DNA of 35,524 nt from Clostridiales bacterium (GTDB taxonomy: Bacteria; Bacillota; Clostridia; Lachnospirales; Cellulosilyticaceae), in contig DYCF01000048.1 of assembly GCA_019418225.1 (NCBI GenBank), positions 1 through 35,524 of the forward strand, in the 5' to 3' direction. Positions 7,288 through 16,676 of this stretch are shown piece by piece (the stretch's first letter is position 1; every line of letters begins with the position of its first letter). The notes under the pieces were generated by a model, which was given only the letters and a program-made list of their open reading frames with translations, ran no database searches and had not been told where the DNA came from. Made by a program: the position numbers and the translations under genes.

Positions 7288-9023
7288 AGTATGTGAAAAA
7301 GTATTGGTTTTATGCACTATTAGCACCAATTTTTATGATAGGTGAAGTTTTGATGGATTTACTTCAACCGCGTCTTATGAGCATCATCATCGATGAAGGG
7401 GTTCTCGGGCTTTCTAATAATTATGTAGGAAGCTTAGATTTGGTAGTGAGGACTGGACTTCAAATGATTGGATTAGTTGTCATAGGTGGTATTTGCGGCG
7501 TTTTATCAGGCGTATTTGCTAATCTATGCAGTCAGAACTTTGGAAATGATGTAAGGAAAGAATGTTTTAAACATATTACATCATTATCTTTTGAACAGAC
7601 GGATAAATTCTCAACGGGTTCTCTTGTAACGCGTGTGACGAATGATATTACACAGGTACAAAATTTAGTTTCTCAAAGTATTCGTGGTTTTGTACGTACT
7701 TTTATGCTATTTGCTGGGGGCATTGTATGTATGCTGAGCTTAGATTTAAGCTTTGGACAAATTATTTTATGTGCCCTACCAGTTGTAATAATCAGTGTGG
7801 TTTTCTTCATTGCTAAGGCAAATCCTATATTTAAAGTATTACAGGAAAAATTAGATAGCGTAAATAGTGTCATGCAGGAAAATGTGGCAGGGGCGCGTGT
7901 CGTAAAGGCTTATGTAAGAGAAGATTATGAGAAAAAACGTTTTAGTCATGCAAATGATGAATTAGTGGGTACGCAGCTTAAAGTATTAAAGTTGTTTTCT
8001 TACATGACACCGCTCACTAATATCATTATGAATATTGCGGTAGTCATTATTATTTATGTGGGCGCTATTCGTGTAGAAAGCGGTGGTGTAACGCCGGGAA
8101 ATGTCATGGCGGCTATTACATATGTATCGCAAATATTACATAGCATTATGATGATGGTGAATATATTCCAGACTATTTCTAGAGGAAATGCATCTGCAAA
8201 TCGTTTAAAAGAAGTATTAGCATGCAAGCCAACTATTACAGATGGTGAATTTGAGGGAGAGACAGCACTTAGAGGGAAGGTAGAATTTAAAGATGTTTCA
8301 TTTGCTTATCCCAATAGTAATGGCGAAACTATTTTAAGTCATATTAATTTAACTATTGCACCAGGAGAAACATTGGGGATATTAGGGGCTACAGGTAGTG
8401 GTAAATCTAGCTTAGTCAATTTGATTCCGAGGTTTTATGATGCCACAGCGGGTGAAATTTTAATTGATGGAATCAATGTTAAAGATTATAAATTAAGTGT
8501 TTTACGTGATAAGGTAGCCATAGCCCTTCAAAAGAGTGAGCTATTTAGCACAACAATCAAAGAAAATATTGCATGGGGCAAGGCAAATGCAACCGAAGAA
8601 GAGATTCAAAAGGCTGCTAAGATGGCACAAGCATCAGATTTCATTGAAGGCAAAGAAGAGGGGTATGAGACACTTGTCGCTGAGAAAGGCATGAGTTTGT
8701 CTGGTGGGCAGAAACAACGTATTGCCATCAGCCGTGCAGTATTAAAAAATGCAGATATTCTTATATTGGATGACGCAACAAGTGCGCTGGACTTAAAAAC
8801 AGAGGCTAAACTTTATGAGGCCTTTCGCAAGGAGTACCATGCAGCAACGAAGATTATCATTGCCCAAAGAATTGCTTCTGTAAAAGGAGCAGACCGCATT
8901 GCAGTTATTGATAATGGTGAAATCGTAGCGTGTGATACACATAAAAATCTAATGGAGATAAGTGAAGTTTATCAAGATATTTATAACTCACAACTTAGAA
9001 ATGGCGGTGATATAGATGAGTAA
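7281..9023 (+). CDS. ABC exporter half-transporter with degenerate ATP site (heterodimer subunit 1)
   Basis: A 580-aa type IV ABC exporter with six membrane helices (about 1-310) and a C-terminal NBD. Walker A GATGSGKS is at 369-376, the Q-loop Q417, and the signature LSGGQ 473-477. The Walker B runs ILILDD with D498 in place of the catalytic glutamate, and the H-loop is AQR with Q529 in place of histidine. These are the changes seen in the non-hydrolytic half of heterodimeric multidrug exporters such as BmrC/BmrD and LmrC/LmrD. Start and stop overlap marR and the second ABC gene, so the three are coupled in translation. Confidence 0.93.
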   Translation: MLKYVKKYWFYALLAPIFMIGEVLMDLLQPRLMSIIIDEGVLGLSNNYVGSLDLVVRTGLQMIGLVVIGGICGVLSGVFANLCSQNFGNDVRKECFKHITSLSFEQTDKFSTGSLVTRVTNDITQVQNLVSQSIRGFVRTFMLFAGGIVCMLSLDLSFGQIILCALPVVIISVVFFIAKANPIFKVLQEKLDSVNSVMQENVAGARVVKAYVREDYEKKRFSHANDELVGTQLKVLKLFSYMTPLTNIIMNIAVVIIIYVGAIRVESGGVTPGNVMAAITYVSQILHSIMMMVNIFQTISRGNASANRLKEVLACKPTITDGEFEGETALRGKVEFKDVSFAYPNSNGETILSHINLTIAPGETLGILGATGSGKSSLVNLIPRFYDATAGEILIDGINVKDYKLSVLRDKVAIALQKSELFSTTIKENIAWGKANATEEEIQKAAKMAQASDFIEGKEEGYETLVAEKGMSLSGGQKQRIAISRAVLKNADILILDDATSALDLKTEAKLYEAFRKEYHAATKIIIAQRIASVKGADRIAVIDNGEIVACDTHKNLMEISEVYQDIYNSQLRNGGDIDE

Positions 9024-10833
9024 AGTGCAAGAGGCACCGGCAAATAACTTTAGAATCCCAGGACAGAGGGGGCCTAGAGGTTATCAAGAAGTTGAAAAGC
9101 CGCAAGAAGGAAAGAAGACATTAGTGCGTTTGTTTAAATATTTCGCAGCAGAAAAAATGATGATTATAGCTTTAATGGCAGTTGTTGTGGTGGTCGTTGC
9201 TTGCTCGGTTTATGCGCCGAGTCTTCAAAGTAGTGCGATTGACCAGTTAGCAGGTAGATCCTTTGAAAAATTGCCATCTATTTTGAAGGCCATGGTGATG
9301 GTTTATGTAATATATAGCTTAGGGACATTGTTTCAAAGTTTATTAAGCGCTACTTTAAGTCAGCGTATTGTAAAAAAGATGCGCGAAGATTTATTTGATA
9401 AGATTGTTAACTTACCAATTAAATACATAGATAATCATCCCCACGGGGACATTATGAGCCGTATGACAAATGATGTTGAAAATATTTCTAATACAGTAGC
9501 TCAATCATTAGGTTCACTTGTATCAGGTGTATTAACGATTATAGGAACAGTTGGGATGATGATTTGGTACTCTTGGGAACTTGCTTTACTTTCTTGTACC
9601 ACTGTAATTTTAACAGTCATAGCAACAAAATATTTATCTAAGGCTATGCGTAAGTTCTTCCGTAAGCGTCAAGTTTTACTTGGAAGTTTAAATGCAACTG
9701 TAGAGGAAATGGTGGTAGGCCATAAGACGGTAACAGCCTATAATAGACAAGCAGCGGTTATTGAAGATTTTGAAACGACATCTGATGAACTGACTAAGAC
9801 TGGAATTGTAGCAGAGACATTAGGTGGGTCTATGGGCCCTGTGATGAATGTCATTAATAATATTGGCTTCGTTATTATTGCGGCCTTTGGTGGATATTTT
9901 GCAATTCATGGGATGGTTTCTATCGGTGTGATTTCAGCCTTTATCGTATATGCCAAGCAGTTTGGGCGCCCAATTAATGAGATTGCTCAAGTATATGGGC
10001 AGATTCAGACAGCAATAGCTGGGGCTGAACGTGTTTTTGCCATTATGGATGAGCCAAGTGAGGATAAAAGCGGTAACGTAAATAAGGCGGTATCTAAAGG
10101 CGTGATTACTTTTAAAGATGTTAATTTCTCTTATGTACCAGGCAAACAGGTTTTATCTCACTTTAACCTAGAAGTGAAGGCGGGACATAAGGTTGCGCTC
10201 GTTGGTGCTACAGGAAGTGGGAAGACAACAGTTGTTAATTTATTAATGCGCTTTTATGACCTTGATAGTGGTGAAATCCTTATAGATGGTGTCAATATTA
10301 AAGATATTGCCAGTGATGAACTGAGAAGGAGTACAGCCATTGTACTGCAAGATACAGTCCTTTTCTCAGATACGATTCGAAATAACCTGAAGTATTCAAA
10401 TCTGACAGCTAGTGATACAAAGATGGAAGAAGCAGCAAGACGTAGTAACTGCCATCAGATGATTAAGCATTTACCATTAGGCTATGACAGCAAGCTTACA
10501 GAATCAGGATATAATTTATCTCAGGGACAGCGCCAACTTTTATCCATAGGGCGAGCATTTTTAGCAGATCCTAAGATTCTTATTCTAGATGAAGCCACAT
10601 CTAGCGTGGATACACGTACAGAAAAACATATTCAAGATGCCATGGTCAACTTAATGAAAGACCGTACAAGTTTAATTATTGCCCATCGACTTTCAACTAT
10701 CCAAGATGCAGATTTAATTGTTGTATTGGATAAAGGACATATTGTAGAGATGGGAAATCATAAACAGCTTCTAAAGCAAAAAGGGAATTATTATGAGCTG
10801 TATATGACACAGTTTGCAGGGAATACTATATAA
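9016..10833 (+). CDS. ABC exporter half-transporter with canonical catalytic residues (heterodimer subunit 2)
   Basis: A 605-aa partner of the preceding subunit, with a 35-residue polar N-terminal extension, six membrane helices (about 45-335) and an NBD. Walker A GATGSGKT is at 397-404, the catalytic E526 (ILILDE) and H557 (AHRLST) are intact, while its signature is LSQGQ (501-505) rather than LSGGQ. Together the two proteins form one complete ATP site (this Walker A/B with the LSGGQ of subunit 1) and one degenerate site. The genes overlap by 8 bp. A multidrug or peptide substrate is likely given the MarR and MATE neighbours. Confidence 0.93.
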   Translation: MSKVQEAPANNFRIPGQRGPRGYQEVEKPQEGKKTLVRLFKYFAAEKMMIIALMAVVVVVVACSVYAPSLQSSAIDQLAGRSFEKLPSILKAMVMVYVIYSLGTLFQSLLSATLSQRIVKKMREDLFDKIVNLPIKYIDNHPHGDIMSRMTNDVENISNTVAQSLGSLVSGVLTIIGTVGMMIWYSWELALLSCTTVILTVIATKYLSKAMRKFFRKRQVLLGSLNATVEEMVVGHKTVTAYNRQAAVIEDFETTSDELTKTGIVAETLGGSMGPVMNVINNIGFVIIAAFGGYFAIHGMVSIGVISAFIVYAKQFGRPINEIAQVYGQIQTAIAGAERVFAIMDEPSEDKSGNVNKAVSKGVITFKDVNFSYVPGKQVLSHFNLEVKAGHKVALVGATGSGKTTVVNLLMRFYDLDSGEILIDGVNIKDIASDELRRSTAIVLQDTVLFSDTIRNNLKYSNLTASDTKMEEAARRSNCHQMIKHLPLGYDSKLTESGYNLSQGQRQLLSIGRAFLADPKILILDEATSSVDTRTEKHIQDAMVNLMKDRTSLIIAHRLSTIQDADLIVVLDKGHIVEMGNHKQLLKQKGNYYELYMTQFAGNTI

Positions 10834-10876
10834 AAATAACTTAGAATAATAGATAAGGCAGCAGTGGAGACAGATT

Positions 10877-12244
10877 ATGGAGAAGAACAAGACGAATCCT
10901 TTAGGAAGTAATCCTATACCAAGCTTATTAAGACAGTTTGCAGTGCCAAGTATTATAGCTATGCTTGTAAGTGCACTTTATAATATTGTCGACCAATTTT
11001 TTATAGGGAGAAGTATTGGAGAGTTAGGAAATGCTGCGACGAATGTGACATTTCCGCTGAGTACTTCTTGCGTAGCAATAGCACTTTTATTAGGAATAGG
11101 TGGGGCAGCAGCGTTTAACTTAACGATGGGTGCTGGAGATAGGGAAAAGGCAATTTATTATGTAGGCAATGCGGCTGTATTGCTTTTTGCATGCGGCGTG
11201 GTTTTATGTATTTTTGTACAGCTTTTCTTAACACCACTTTTAAAATTTTTCGGTTCACCAGATAATGTGTTAGGTTATGCAAGTAACTATACACGTATTA
11301 TTTCATTAGGGTTTCCTTTTTTGATTTTTGCTACGGGTGGCGGGCATTTAATTCGGGCAGATGGCAGTCCTAAGTATGCGATGATTTGCAATTTAACAGG
11401 TGCTGTTATCAATACTATACTAGACCCTATTTTTATATTTGGCTTGAAATGGGGAATGGTAGGAGCAGGTCTTGCAACAATTATTGGACAAATAGGTTCA
11501 AGCTATATGGCATTTCGATATATACGTCATTATAAAACTGTGCAAATTAGAAAAAAGCATTTGGTGCCACAGTGGCAATATGTGAAACGCTTAACAGCGC
11601 TGGGAGCTTCCTCATGCTTTAATCAACTGGCTATGATGATTGTTCAGATTGCTATGAATAAATCACTGACTTATTATGGGGCGTTATCTTCCTATGGTCA
11701 AGCTATTCCATTAGCTTGTGTAGGGATTATTACTAAGGTAAATCAAGTTTATTTTTCTGTAGTCATAGGATTGTCACAAGGGGTACAACCTATAGCTAGT
11801 TTTAACTATGGCGCAAAGCGGTATGACAGGGTAAAAGGTGTTTATCTTTTAGCTATGAAATGTGGTCTAGTGGTTTCTATAATTGCATTTGCACTCTTTC
11901 AAGCTATACCAAGACCGATTATTTCAATGTTTGGTTCAGGATCAGAAGCGTATTATAAGTTTGGCATTGAGTATTTTAGGATTTTCTTATTCTTTACTTT
12001 TCTTAACTTTATTCAGCCTATTACCTCTACATTTTTTACAGCTATTGGGAAACCACGAAAAGGAATATTCTTATCGCTTACAAGACAGATTTTATTTTTA
12101 CTGCCACTTATTATGATTTTTCCATTGTTTATGGGGATAGATGGCATTATGTATGCAGGTCCTATAGCTGATCTTATTGCCGCAGCGATATCAATAATAA
12201 TGGCAAGTGTAGACTTACGTCGTATGGGAAAGGTATCAGAATAA
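10877..12244 (+). CDS. MATE-family multidrug efflux transporter
   Basis: A 455-aa protein with twelve membrane helices in two six-helix halves, starting with the MATE-typical PSIIAMLVSALYNIVDQFFI segment. Members extrude drugs or metabolites in exchange for Na+ or H+. It lies 43 bp after the ABC pair with no terminator between them and is followed by a strong one, so it is the last cistron of the marR operon. Two unrelated kinds of exporter under one MarR repressor suggest defence against a toxic compound, though substrates cannot be read from sequence. RBS GTGGAG precedes the ATG. Confidence 0.93.
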   Translation: MEKNKTNPLGSNPIPSLLRQFAVPSIIAMLVSALYNIVDQFFIGRSIGELGNAATNVTFPLSTSCVAIALLLGIGGAAAFNLTMGAGDREKAIYYVGNAAVLLFACGVVLCIFVQLFLTPLLKFFGSPDNVLGYASNYTRIISLGFPFLIFATGGGHLIRADGSPKYAMICNLTGAVINTILDPIFIFGLKWGMVGAGLATIIGQIGSSYMAFRYIRHYKTVQIRKKHLVPQWQYVKRLTALGASSCFNQLAMMIVQIAMNKSLTYYGALSSYGQAIPLACVGIITKVNQVYFSVVIGLSQGVQPIASFNYGAKRYDRVKGVYLLAMKCGLVVSIIAFALFQAIPRPIISMFGSGSEAYYKFGIEYFRIFLFFTFLNFIQPITSTFFTAIGKPRKGIFLSLTRQILFLLPLIMIFPLFMGIDGIMYAGPIADLIAAAISIIMASVDLRRMGKVSE

Positions 12245-12256
12245 TTAAATGAGATA

Positions 12257-12305
12257 AGGCCTCTTATAAAAGGATTAAGTAATCCGCATATAAGGGGTCT
12301 TTTTA
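12257..12305 (+). terminator. Terminator of the marR-ABC-MATE operon
   Basis: AGGCCTCTTATA (12257-12268) pairs with TATAAGGGGTCT (12289-12300) with two G-U pairs, and a small inner hairpin GGATT-AAGT-AATCC (12272-12285) caps it. TTTTATT follows. Confidence 0.85.
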
Positions 12306-12378
12306 TTAGAAAGGATTGCGTATAAAATAGTAAGGAAAGGTAAAACGATTTTGGGCTATACTATAGATAACTAAAACT

Positions 12379-12482
12379 TATAGAGAAACCAACTAAAACC
12401 TTGAAATATACATGTACGTAAATAGGTTTTTCACATGACTTAAAAACATGAATAATTAAAATTTATAAATGTGAAATCTATA
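12379..12482 (+). repeat. Two-hairpin dispersed repeat, copy C (internal deletion)
   Basis: Begins TATAGAGAAACC and ends GTGAAATCTATA like the other copies, but about 12 bases between hairpin 1 and hairpin 2 are missing. Just before it, bases 12357-12380 resemble the second half of another unit, so this locus was probably also a tandem. It lies 44 bp before the cardiolipin synthase gene. Confidence 0.85.
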
Positions 12483-12526
12483 TGTAATAGGAAAGCCTTA
12501 ATTTAAAGAGAGGAGGAGGTTAAAAT

Positions 12527-14062
12527 ATGAATTATAAAAGAATGATTAAAAGCCGTATACTCATTACAGGATTATTAGTGCTTATTCAAGCAGTATGGTT
12601 TATTATATTTTTTAATAACTTATTTGAACAGTATGTAGCTATAAATATTACTTTTTCCATCTTAAGCTTTTTGCTTATTTTATATATTGTATCAAAGGAC
12701 GATAATCCAGATTATAAGATAGGCTGGTTACTTATCATAATGGCACTGCCGTTATTTGGCGCATTATTTTATTTATGCTTTGGTGACAAGAAACCTGTTA
12801 AGAAGTTAAGAAGAAAAATTAATAAAGAACATGAAGAAATAGCCGCTAAAGTCACTCAGGATGAGGCAGTTTTAAAAGAGATTGGAGAGCTAGATTATAG
12901 AGCACTAGGTATCAACCGATATGTCCTTAGCCGTAGTCAGTACCCTGTTTATAAGGGAAGCGATGTCACATACTTCCAGGTAGGAGAGGACATGTTTGCA
13001 GCGATGCTTTGCGAGTTAGAGAAGGCAGAGCACTTTATTTTCATGGAGTATTTTATTATAGCTGAAGGTAAGATGTGGGATGCCATTTTAGAGGTACTTG
13101 TTAGGAAGGCTAAAGCGGGGGTAGACATACGTATTTTATATGATGACATGGGGTGCTTAACATTATTACCACCTAAATATGCTAGTTATTTAGAAAGTTT
13201 ACATCCTAACATTAAATGTAGGAGCTTTAATAAGTTCGTGCCATTTTTATCCCTTGTTATGAATAATAGGGACCATCGAAAGATACTTGTAATAGATGGC
13301 CACACGGCATTTAATGGCGGCATTAATTTAGCAGATGAATATATTAATGAAACGCATGAGTTTGGGCACTGGAAAGATGTAGGGGTATGTGTTAAGGGAG
13401 AGGCTGTATGGAACTTTACAACCATGTTTTTAGAAATCTGGAATGCCTATCATAAAAAAGAAGAGGATATTAATCAGTTTAGACCTGAAGTCTATGGTAA
13501 GATGCCATTTAAGGAAAATGGCTATGTACAGCCATTTGGTGATAATCCATTAGAAGATGAAGCCATAGGAGAAAATATTTACATTGAGATTTTAAATCAA
13601 GCAAAGAAATATGTTTATATCTTTACACCCTATTTAATTATTGATAGTAAGATGAAGTCAGCACTTTGTTTAGCGGCTAAGCGAGGGGTAGATGTAAGAA
13701 TTGTGACGCCTGGTGTGCCAGACAAAAAGATAGTTTATCGTTTAACCAGGTCTTACTATCCACCGCTTTTAGCAGCAGGCGTTAAGATTTATGAATATAC
13801 ACCAGGATTTATTCATGCCAAGGTATTTGTAAGTGATGATGAGTGTGCGGTGGTAGGTACGATTAATATGGATTATAGGAGCTTGTACTTGCATTTCGAA
13901 TGTGGTACTTATATGTATAGGACAAGTGTCATTGAAGAAATTAAAAAAGATGCCATAGAGACGATTGGCAAGAGCCGAGAAGTCGCACTTATGCAGCATC
14001 AAAAAGGTTTGATTTTACGTATATATGACGGTATTTTAAGAGTATTTGCACCCCTGTTTTAA
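12527..14062 (+). CDS. cls: Cardiolipin synthase (phospholipase D family)
   Basis: A 511-aa membrane enzyme with two N-terminal transmembrane helices (about 10-30 and 38-56), a third hydrophobic stretch (65-85) and two phospholipase D HKD motifs: H250-x-K252 with D257, and H430-x-K432 with D437. The length and order match bacterial Cls, which joins two phosphatidylglycerol molecules to give cardiolipin and glycerol. RBS GGAGGAGG lies close to the ATG. It is a single gene between terminators, with a copy of the dispersed repeat in its leader. Confidence 0.93.
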   Translation: MNYKRMIKSRILITGLLVLIQAVWFIIFFNNLFEQYVAINITFSILSFLLILYIVSKDDNPDYKIGWLLIIMALPLFGALFYLCFGDKKPVKKLRRKINKEHEEIAAKVTQDEAVLKEIGELDYRALGINRYVLSRSQYPVYKGSDVTYFQVGEDMFAAMLCELEKAEHFIFMEYFIIAEGKMWDAILEVLVRKAKAGVDIRILYDDMGCLTLLPPKYASYLESLHPNIKCRSFNKFVPFLSLVMNNRDHRKILVIDGHTAFNGGINLADEYINETHEFGHWKDVGVCVKGEAVWNFTTMFLEIWNAYHKKEEDINQFRPEVYGKMPFKENGYVQPFGDNPLEDEAIGENIYIEILNQAKKYVYIFTPYLIIDSKMKSALCLAAKRGVDVRIVTPGVPDKKIVYRLTRSYYPPLLAAGVKIYEYTPGFIHAKVFVSDDECAVVGTINMDYRSLYLHFECGTYMYRTSVIEEIKKDAIETIGKSREVALMQHQKGLILRIYDGILRVFAPLF

Positions 14063-14080
14063 GATAATGCTTCAATATTA

Positions 14081-14130
14081 GAAGTGATTAAAATAGAAGC
14101 GATTAAAATAGAAGTGATTAAAATAGAAGT
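14081..14130 (+). repeat. Short tandem repeat, 15-bp period
   Basis: Three full copies of GAAGTGATTAAAATA (one with C for T) plus a partial fourth, in the gap between cls and the YoaK-like gene. It could encode nothing of note and looks like slippage-generated sequence. Confidence 0.8.
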
Positions 14131-14148
14131 CATATGAAATAGTCTAAG

Positions 14149-14238
14149 AAGGTATCATATAAGGAATATTCACTGATAAAGGTATAATGGAGTCCTTTAG
14201 AATGTGAATTAACGCTTGTAAATATGATGCCTTTTTTT
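14149..14238 (+). terminator. Nested long-hairpin terminator after cls
   Basis: The outer stem AAGGTATCATAT (14149-14160) pairs with ATATGATGCCTT (14222-14233) with one G-U pair and runs into seven Ts (14232-14238). Inside it ATTCAC (14168-14173) can pair with GTGAAT (14204-14209), and AAAGG (14178-14182) with CCTTT (14194-14198). The 90-nt nested fold is larger than an ordinary terminator. Confidence 0.7.
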
Positions 14239-14269
14239 GCGTATGAAGGCAGAGAAATTGGCTAGGGCA

Positions 14270-14297
14270 TTGACTTTGATAATATGCAGATTAAAAT
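14270..14297 (+). promoter_or_regulatory. Promoter of the YoaK-like gene
   Basis: -35 TTGACT (14270-14275), 16-bp spacer, -10 TAAAAT (14292-14297). The expected start of transcription is about 36 nt before the GTG start codon. Confidence 0.6.
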
Positions 14298-14339
14298 GAA
14301 AGTTAAAGACTATAGAAGTATTAAAGCGAGGGAGAAATA

Positions 14340-15002
14340 GTGAAGACACATGGTCAGATTTCAGAATCATTAATGCTAGGAACCGTTTTAGCCTTATCAG
14401 GTGGCTTTATGGATGCCTATACTTATATGGGGAGGGGGCATGTCTTTGCGAATGCACAAACTGGGAATATAATTTTGTTAGGTGTTAATATTTCAGAAGG
14501 TAAATGGTTAATGGCATTAAGATATGCATTGCCTGTTTGTGCTTTTTCAGTAGGCATTGCGCTAGCCACTGTTTTAAGGCATTATTTTAAAGATAAAGAG
14601 AGACTACATTGGCGACAAATTGCTGTTTTAATGGAGGCAGTTATTTTATGCGTGGTAAGTTTCTTACCCCAATCGGTCAACTTATTAGCCAATAGTTTAG
14701 TTTCTTTTGCATGTGGCATACAAGTAGAAAGTTTTAAGAAAATAAGGGGAAATGGTATGGCAACGACTATGTGTATCGGCAACTTACGAACAGCTACCCA
14801 GTCTATGTGTACGTATTTTTTGACGAAGGAACAAGCAGCAGGCGAAAGAAGTCTGTTGTTTTATGGCGTGATTCTGATATTTGTAATGGGTGCAATTATT
14901 GGAAATAGATTTACGATGCTATGGGGAGAAAAGGCTATTATTGTAAGTGGTATCTTAATGTTAGTAGCCTTTGTAATGATGTTTATTCAAGAAGAAAAAT
15001 AA
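14340..15002 (+). CDS. YoaK-like DUF1275 membrane protein
   Basis: A 220-aa protein with about six membrane helices. The early LALSGGFMDAYTYMGRGHVF and AQTGNIILLG motifs are diagnostic of the YoaK/DUF1275 family, whose function is not established. The start is GTG with GAGGGAG (14328-14334) 5 nt upstream. It has its own promoter and precedes the zinc-ribbon gene by 71 bp without a clear terminator, so partial cotranscription is possible. Confidence 0.88.
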   Translation: MKTHGQISESLMLGTVLALSGGFMDAYTYMGRGHVFANAQTGNIILLGVNISEGKWLMALRYALPVCAFSVGIALATVLRHYFKDKERLHWRQIAVLMEAVILCVVSFLPQSVNLLANSLVSFACGIQVESFKKIRGNGMATTMCIGNLRTATQSMCTYFLTKEQAAGERSLLFYGVILIFVMGAIIGNRFTMLWGEKAIIVSGILMLVAFVMMFIQEEK

Positions 15003-15073
15003 AGTATACTAATAAGTAGCATAGCTTATAGCTAGTATATAAACGCAGAATGTAAGAAAAGAGGAATAAAATT

Positions 15074-15343
15074 ATGTATTATGTACCAGATGGCACTAAA
15101 AAATGTGGTTATTATGAATGTGAGGAATGTGGTGAACGTTTCTTATCATTACATTTAGAAGAGAATATGGAATGTCCATACTGTGAGAAAGACTTTGACC
15201 CAGAGATTGGACCTGATGAAGTAATGGAAGACACCAATGCTATCGCTAGACTTCAAAGAATTCTTGAAGGCGAAGAAGAAATCGAGAAGTGGGATAAACT
15301 CTTAAGCCTTGCAATTACTGGTGGAGATGAAGAATGGCTATAA
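15074..15343 (+). CDS. Small zinc-ribbon protein of unknown function
   Basis: An 89-aa acidic protein. Two CxxC knuckles, C16-E-E-C19 and C34-P-Y-C37, with an extra C11, form a probable zinc ribbon in the first 40 residues; the rest is an acidic helical tail rich in Glu and Asp. I do not recognise a named family. RBS GAGG lies 9 nt before the ATG. Its stop is 16 bp before the FliB-like gene, so they are coexpressed; the tail or ribbon could bind the methylase or its protein substrate, which is speculative. Confidence 0.75.
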   Translation: MYYVPDGTKKCGYYECEECGERFLSLHLEENMECPYCEKDFDPEIGPDEVMEDTNAIARLQRILEGEEEIEKWDKLLSLAITGGDEEWL

Positions 15344-15359
15344 TGTCAGAGGTGTAAAA

Positions 15360-16529
15360 ATGAGTCGAAAAGTTAAAATTAATTATTATGATAAGTTTCG
15401 CTGCACTGCTGATAAATGTCCATTTAACTGTTGTAAGGAGTGGCGTATAGGCATTGATGAAGAAACACTGGATAAATGGCAAGATGTGAAATTACCAGCT
15501 AAAAATGATGACGAAGAAAGTTTGCCAGAACTTAGTTTATGTAGTTGTCTTCAAAAAGAAGCACATGGCTATATTATCGCACATAAAGAAAATAAAGACT
15601 GTCCATTTTTAGATGGTAAAAAGCTTTGTAGAATAGTTTCTCAGTTAGGTGAAGCATATTTAGCAGATACATGCACGACTTTCCCAAGACAAATTAATAG
15701 TTTTGAAGGGCGCAGAGAATATTCTCTAGATGCATGTTGTCCGGTTGTTATAGATATCATGCATGAGGAAAAAGAGTCTATTACATTTATAAAAGAAGGA
15801 AGTAGCATAATAGAGGAAGATTTGTTAGAAAGCGTAAGAGATATGATGCTTGAGCTTATAGGTGCAGAAGATTATACCATTCCTGAACGCATGATGATGA
15901 TTTTTTATGCGCTACTTGACCTTTTAAGACAAAGAAAGCTTACAGCTAATCACCTGAGTAGATGTAAGACAAAGGCATATTTAGATGAGCTTGCTACAGC
16001 TATTCGTAACATGCCATTTGATGCGATGGAAAGTATCATTGAACGCAATGAACTATTCTTAGATGTAGTGGACAATTACCGAAGAAATGGACTTTATGTA
16101 GCGTATTTAGAAGGCATCTCTGAAATTAGTGAAAGCCTAGAAGATGAATACTGCGATGATGAACTTATTGAGATTAATGCGCTCTTTGAAGCACAGTTTA
16201 TAAAATATGAAAACCTAATGAAAAACTATTTAATTGCAGAAATCTTTGGTAATACTTTAATGCCAGAATCTACTCTGGAAGATTTAGTAGTAGCCTTTGA
16301 GTGGATTGCTATGGAATATGTTGCAGTAAGACAAGCTATTTTTTTGAAATGGTTAAAAGAGGGTAGCAAGGAACTGACATATGAGATGGTACGTGACTAT
16401 ATGATGATTATTGCAAGGGTTACTGGTTATGACCAAGAAGACATTAGAGAGTATCTTGAAAATAGTTTTGAAAGCGTTGTGTGGGAATGGGGGTATCTAG
16501 CCCTTATCATTGGAAATGATGAAATATAG
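15360..16529 (+). CDS. FliB-like lysine N-methylase
   Basis: A 389-aa protein with a cysteine-rich N-terminus: C15, C20, C24 and C25 (CxxxxCxxxCCKEW), then C61, C63, C81, C90 and C105, ending in TCTTFPRQ. This pattern matches the flagellin lysine N-methylase FliB family, where the cysteines are thought to hold an iron-sulfur cluster used in methyl transfer from S-adenosylmethionine. The C-terminal two-thirds is helical. I start at ATG 15360, with AGAGGTG upstream, rather than an in-frame ATG at 15309 inside the preceding gene. No flagellin or motility gene lies nearby, so the substrate may be another protein. Confidence 0.85.
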   Translation: MSRKVKINYYDKFRCTADKCPFNCCKEWRIGIDEETLDKWQDVKLPAKNDDEESLPELSLCSCLQKEAHGYIIAHKENKDCPFLDGKKLCRIVSQLGEAYLADTCTTFPRQINSFEGRREYSLDACCPVVIDIMHEEKESITFIKEGSSIIEEDLLESVRDMMLELIGAEDYTIPERMMMIFYALLDLLRQRKLTANHLSRCKTKAYLDELATAIRNMPFDAMESIIERNELFLDVVDNYRRNGLYVAYLEGISEISESLEDEYCDDELIEINALFEAQFIKYENLMKNYLIAEIFGNTLMPESTLEDLVVAFEWIAMEYVAVRQAIFLKWLKEGSKELTYEMVRDYMMIIARVTGYDQEDIREYLENSFESVVWEWGYLALIIGNDEI

Positions 16530-16556
16530 AATGTGAAGTTGAATATTTATTATTAA

Positions 16557-16590
16557 AAGGAGCTGTATTTTACAACAGCTCCTTATTTTA
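16557..16590. terminator. Bidirectional terminator between FliB-like and lysozyme genes
   Basis: A perfect 10-bp stem AAGGAGCTGT (16557-16566) / ACAGCTCCTT (16575-16584) has T-rich sequence on the plus side (ATTTTATT) and TTTTAATA on the minus side. It serves both convergent genes. Confidence 0.85.
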
Positions 16591-16676
16591 TTGAGTAGGA
16601 AAATTCGATTTTTAACTGTACTACATCATAGATAATGCGGTGTGAGTTGCTTTATCATAGGGAGTAAAGTGGGATT

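Noticed and set aside
14081..14130. 15-bp tandem repeats as iterons of a replication origin
   Set aside because: Only three and a partial copy, AT-rich and without a replication initiator gene nearby; slippage explains them better.
15360..16529. Part of a flagellar gene cluster
   Set aside because: FliB-like similarity is clear, but no flagellin, hook, motor or chemotaxis gene lies in the window.
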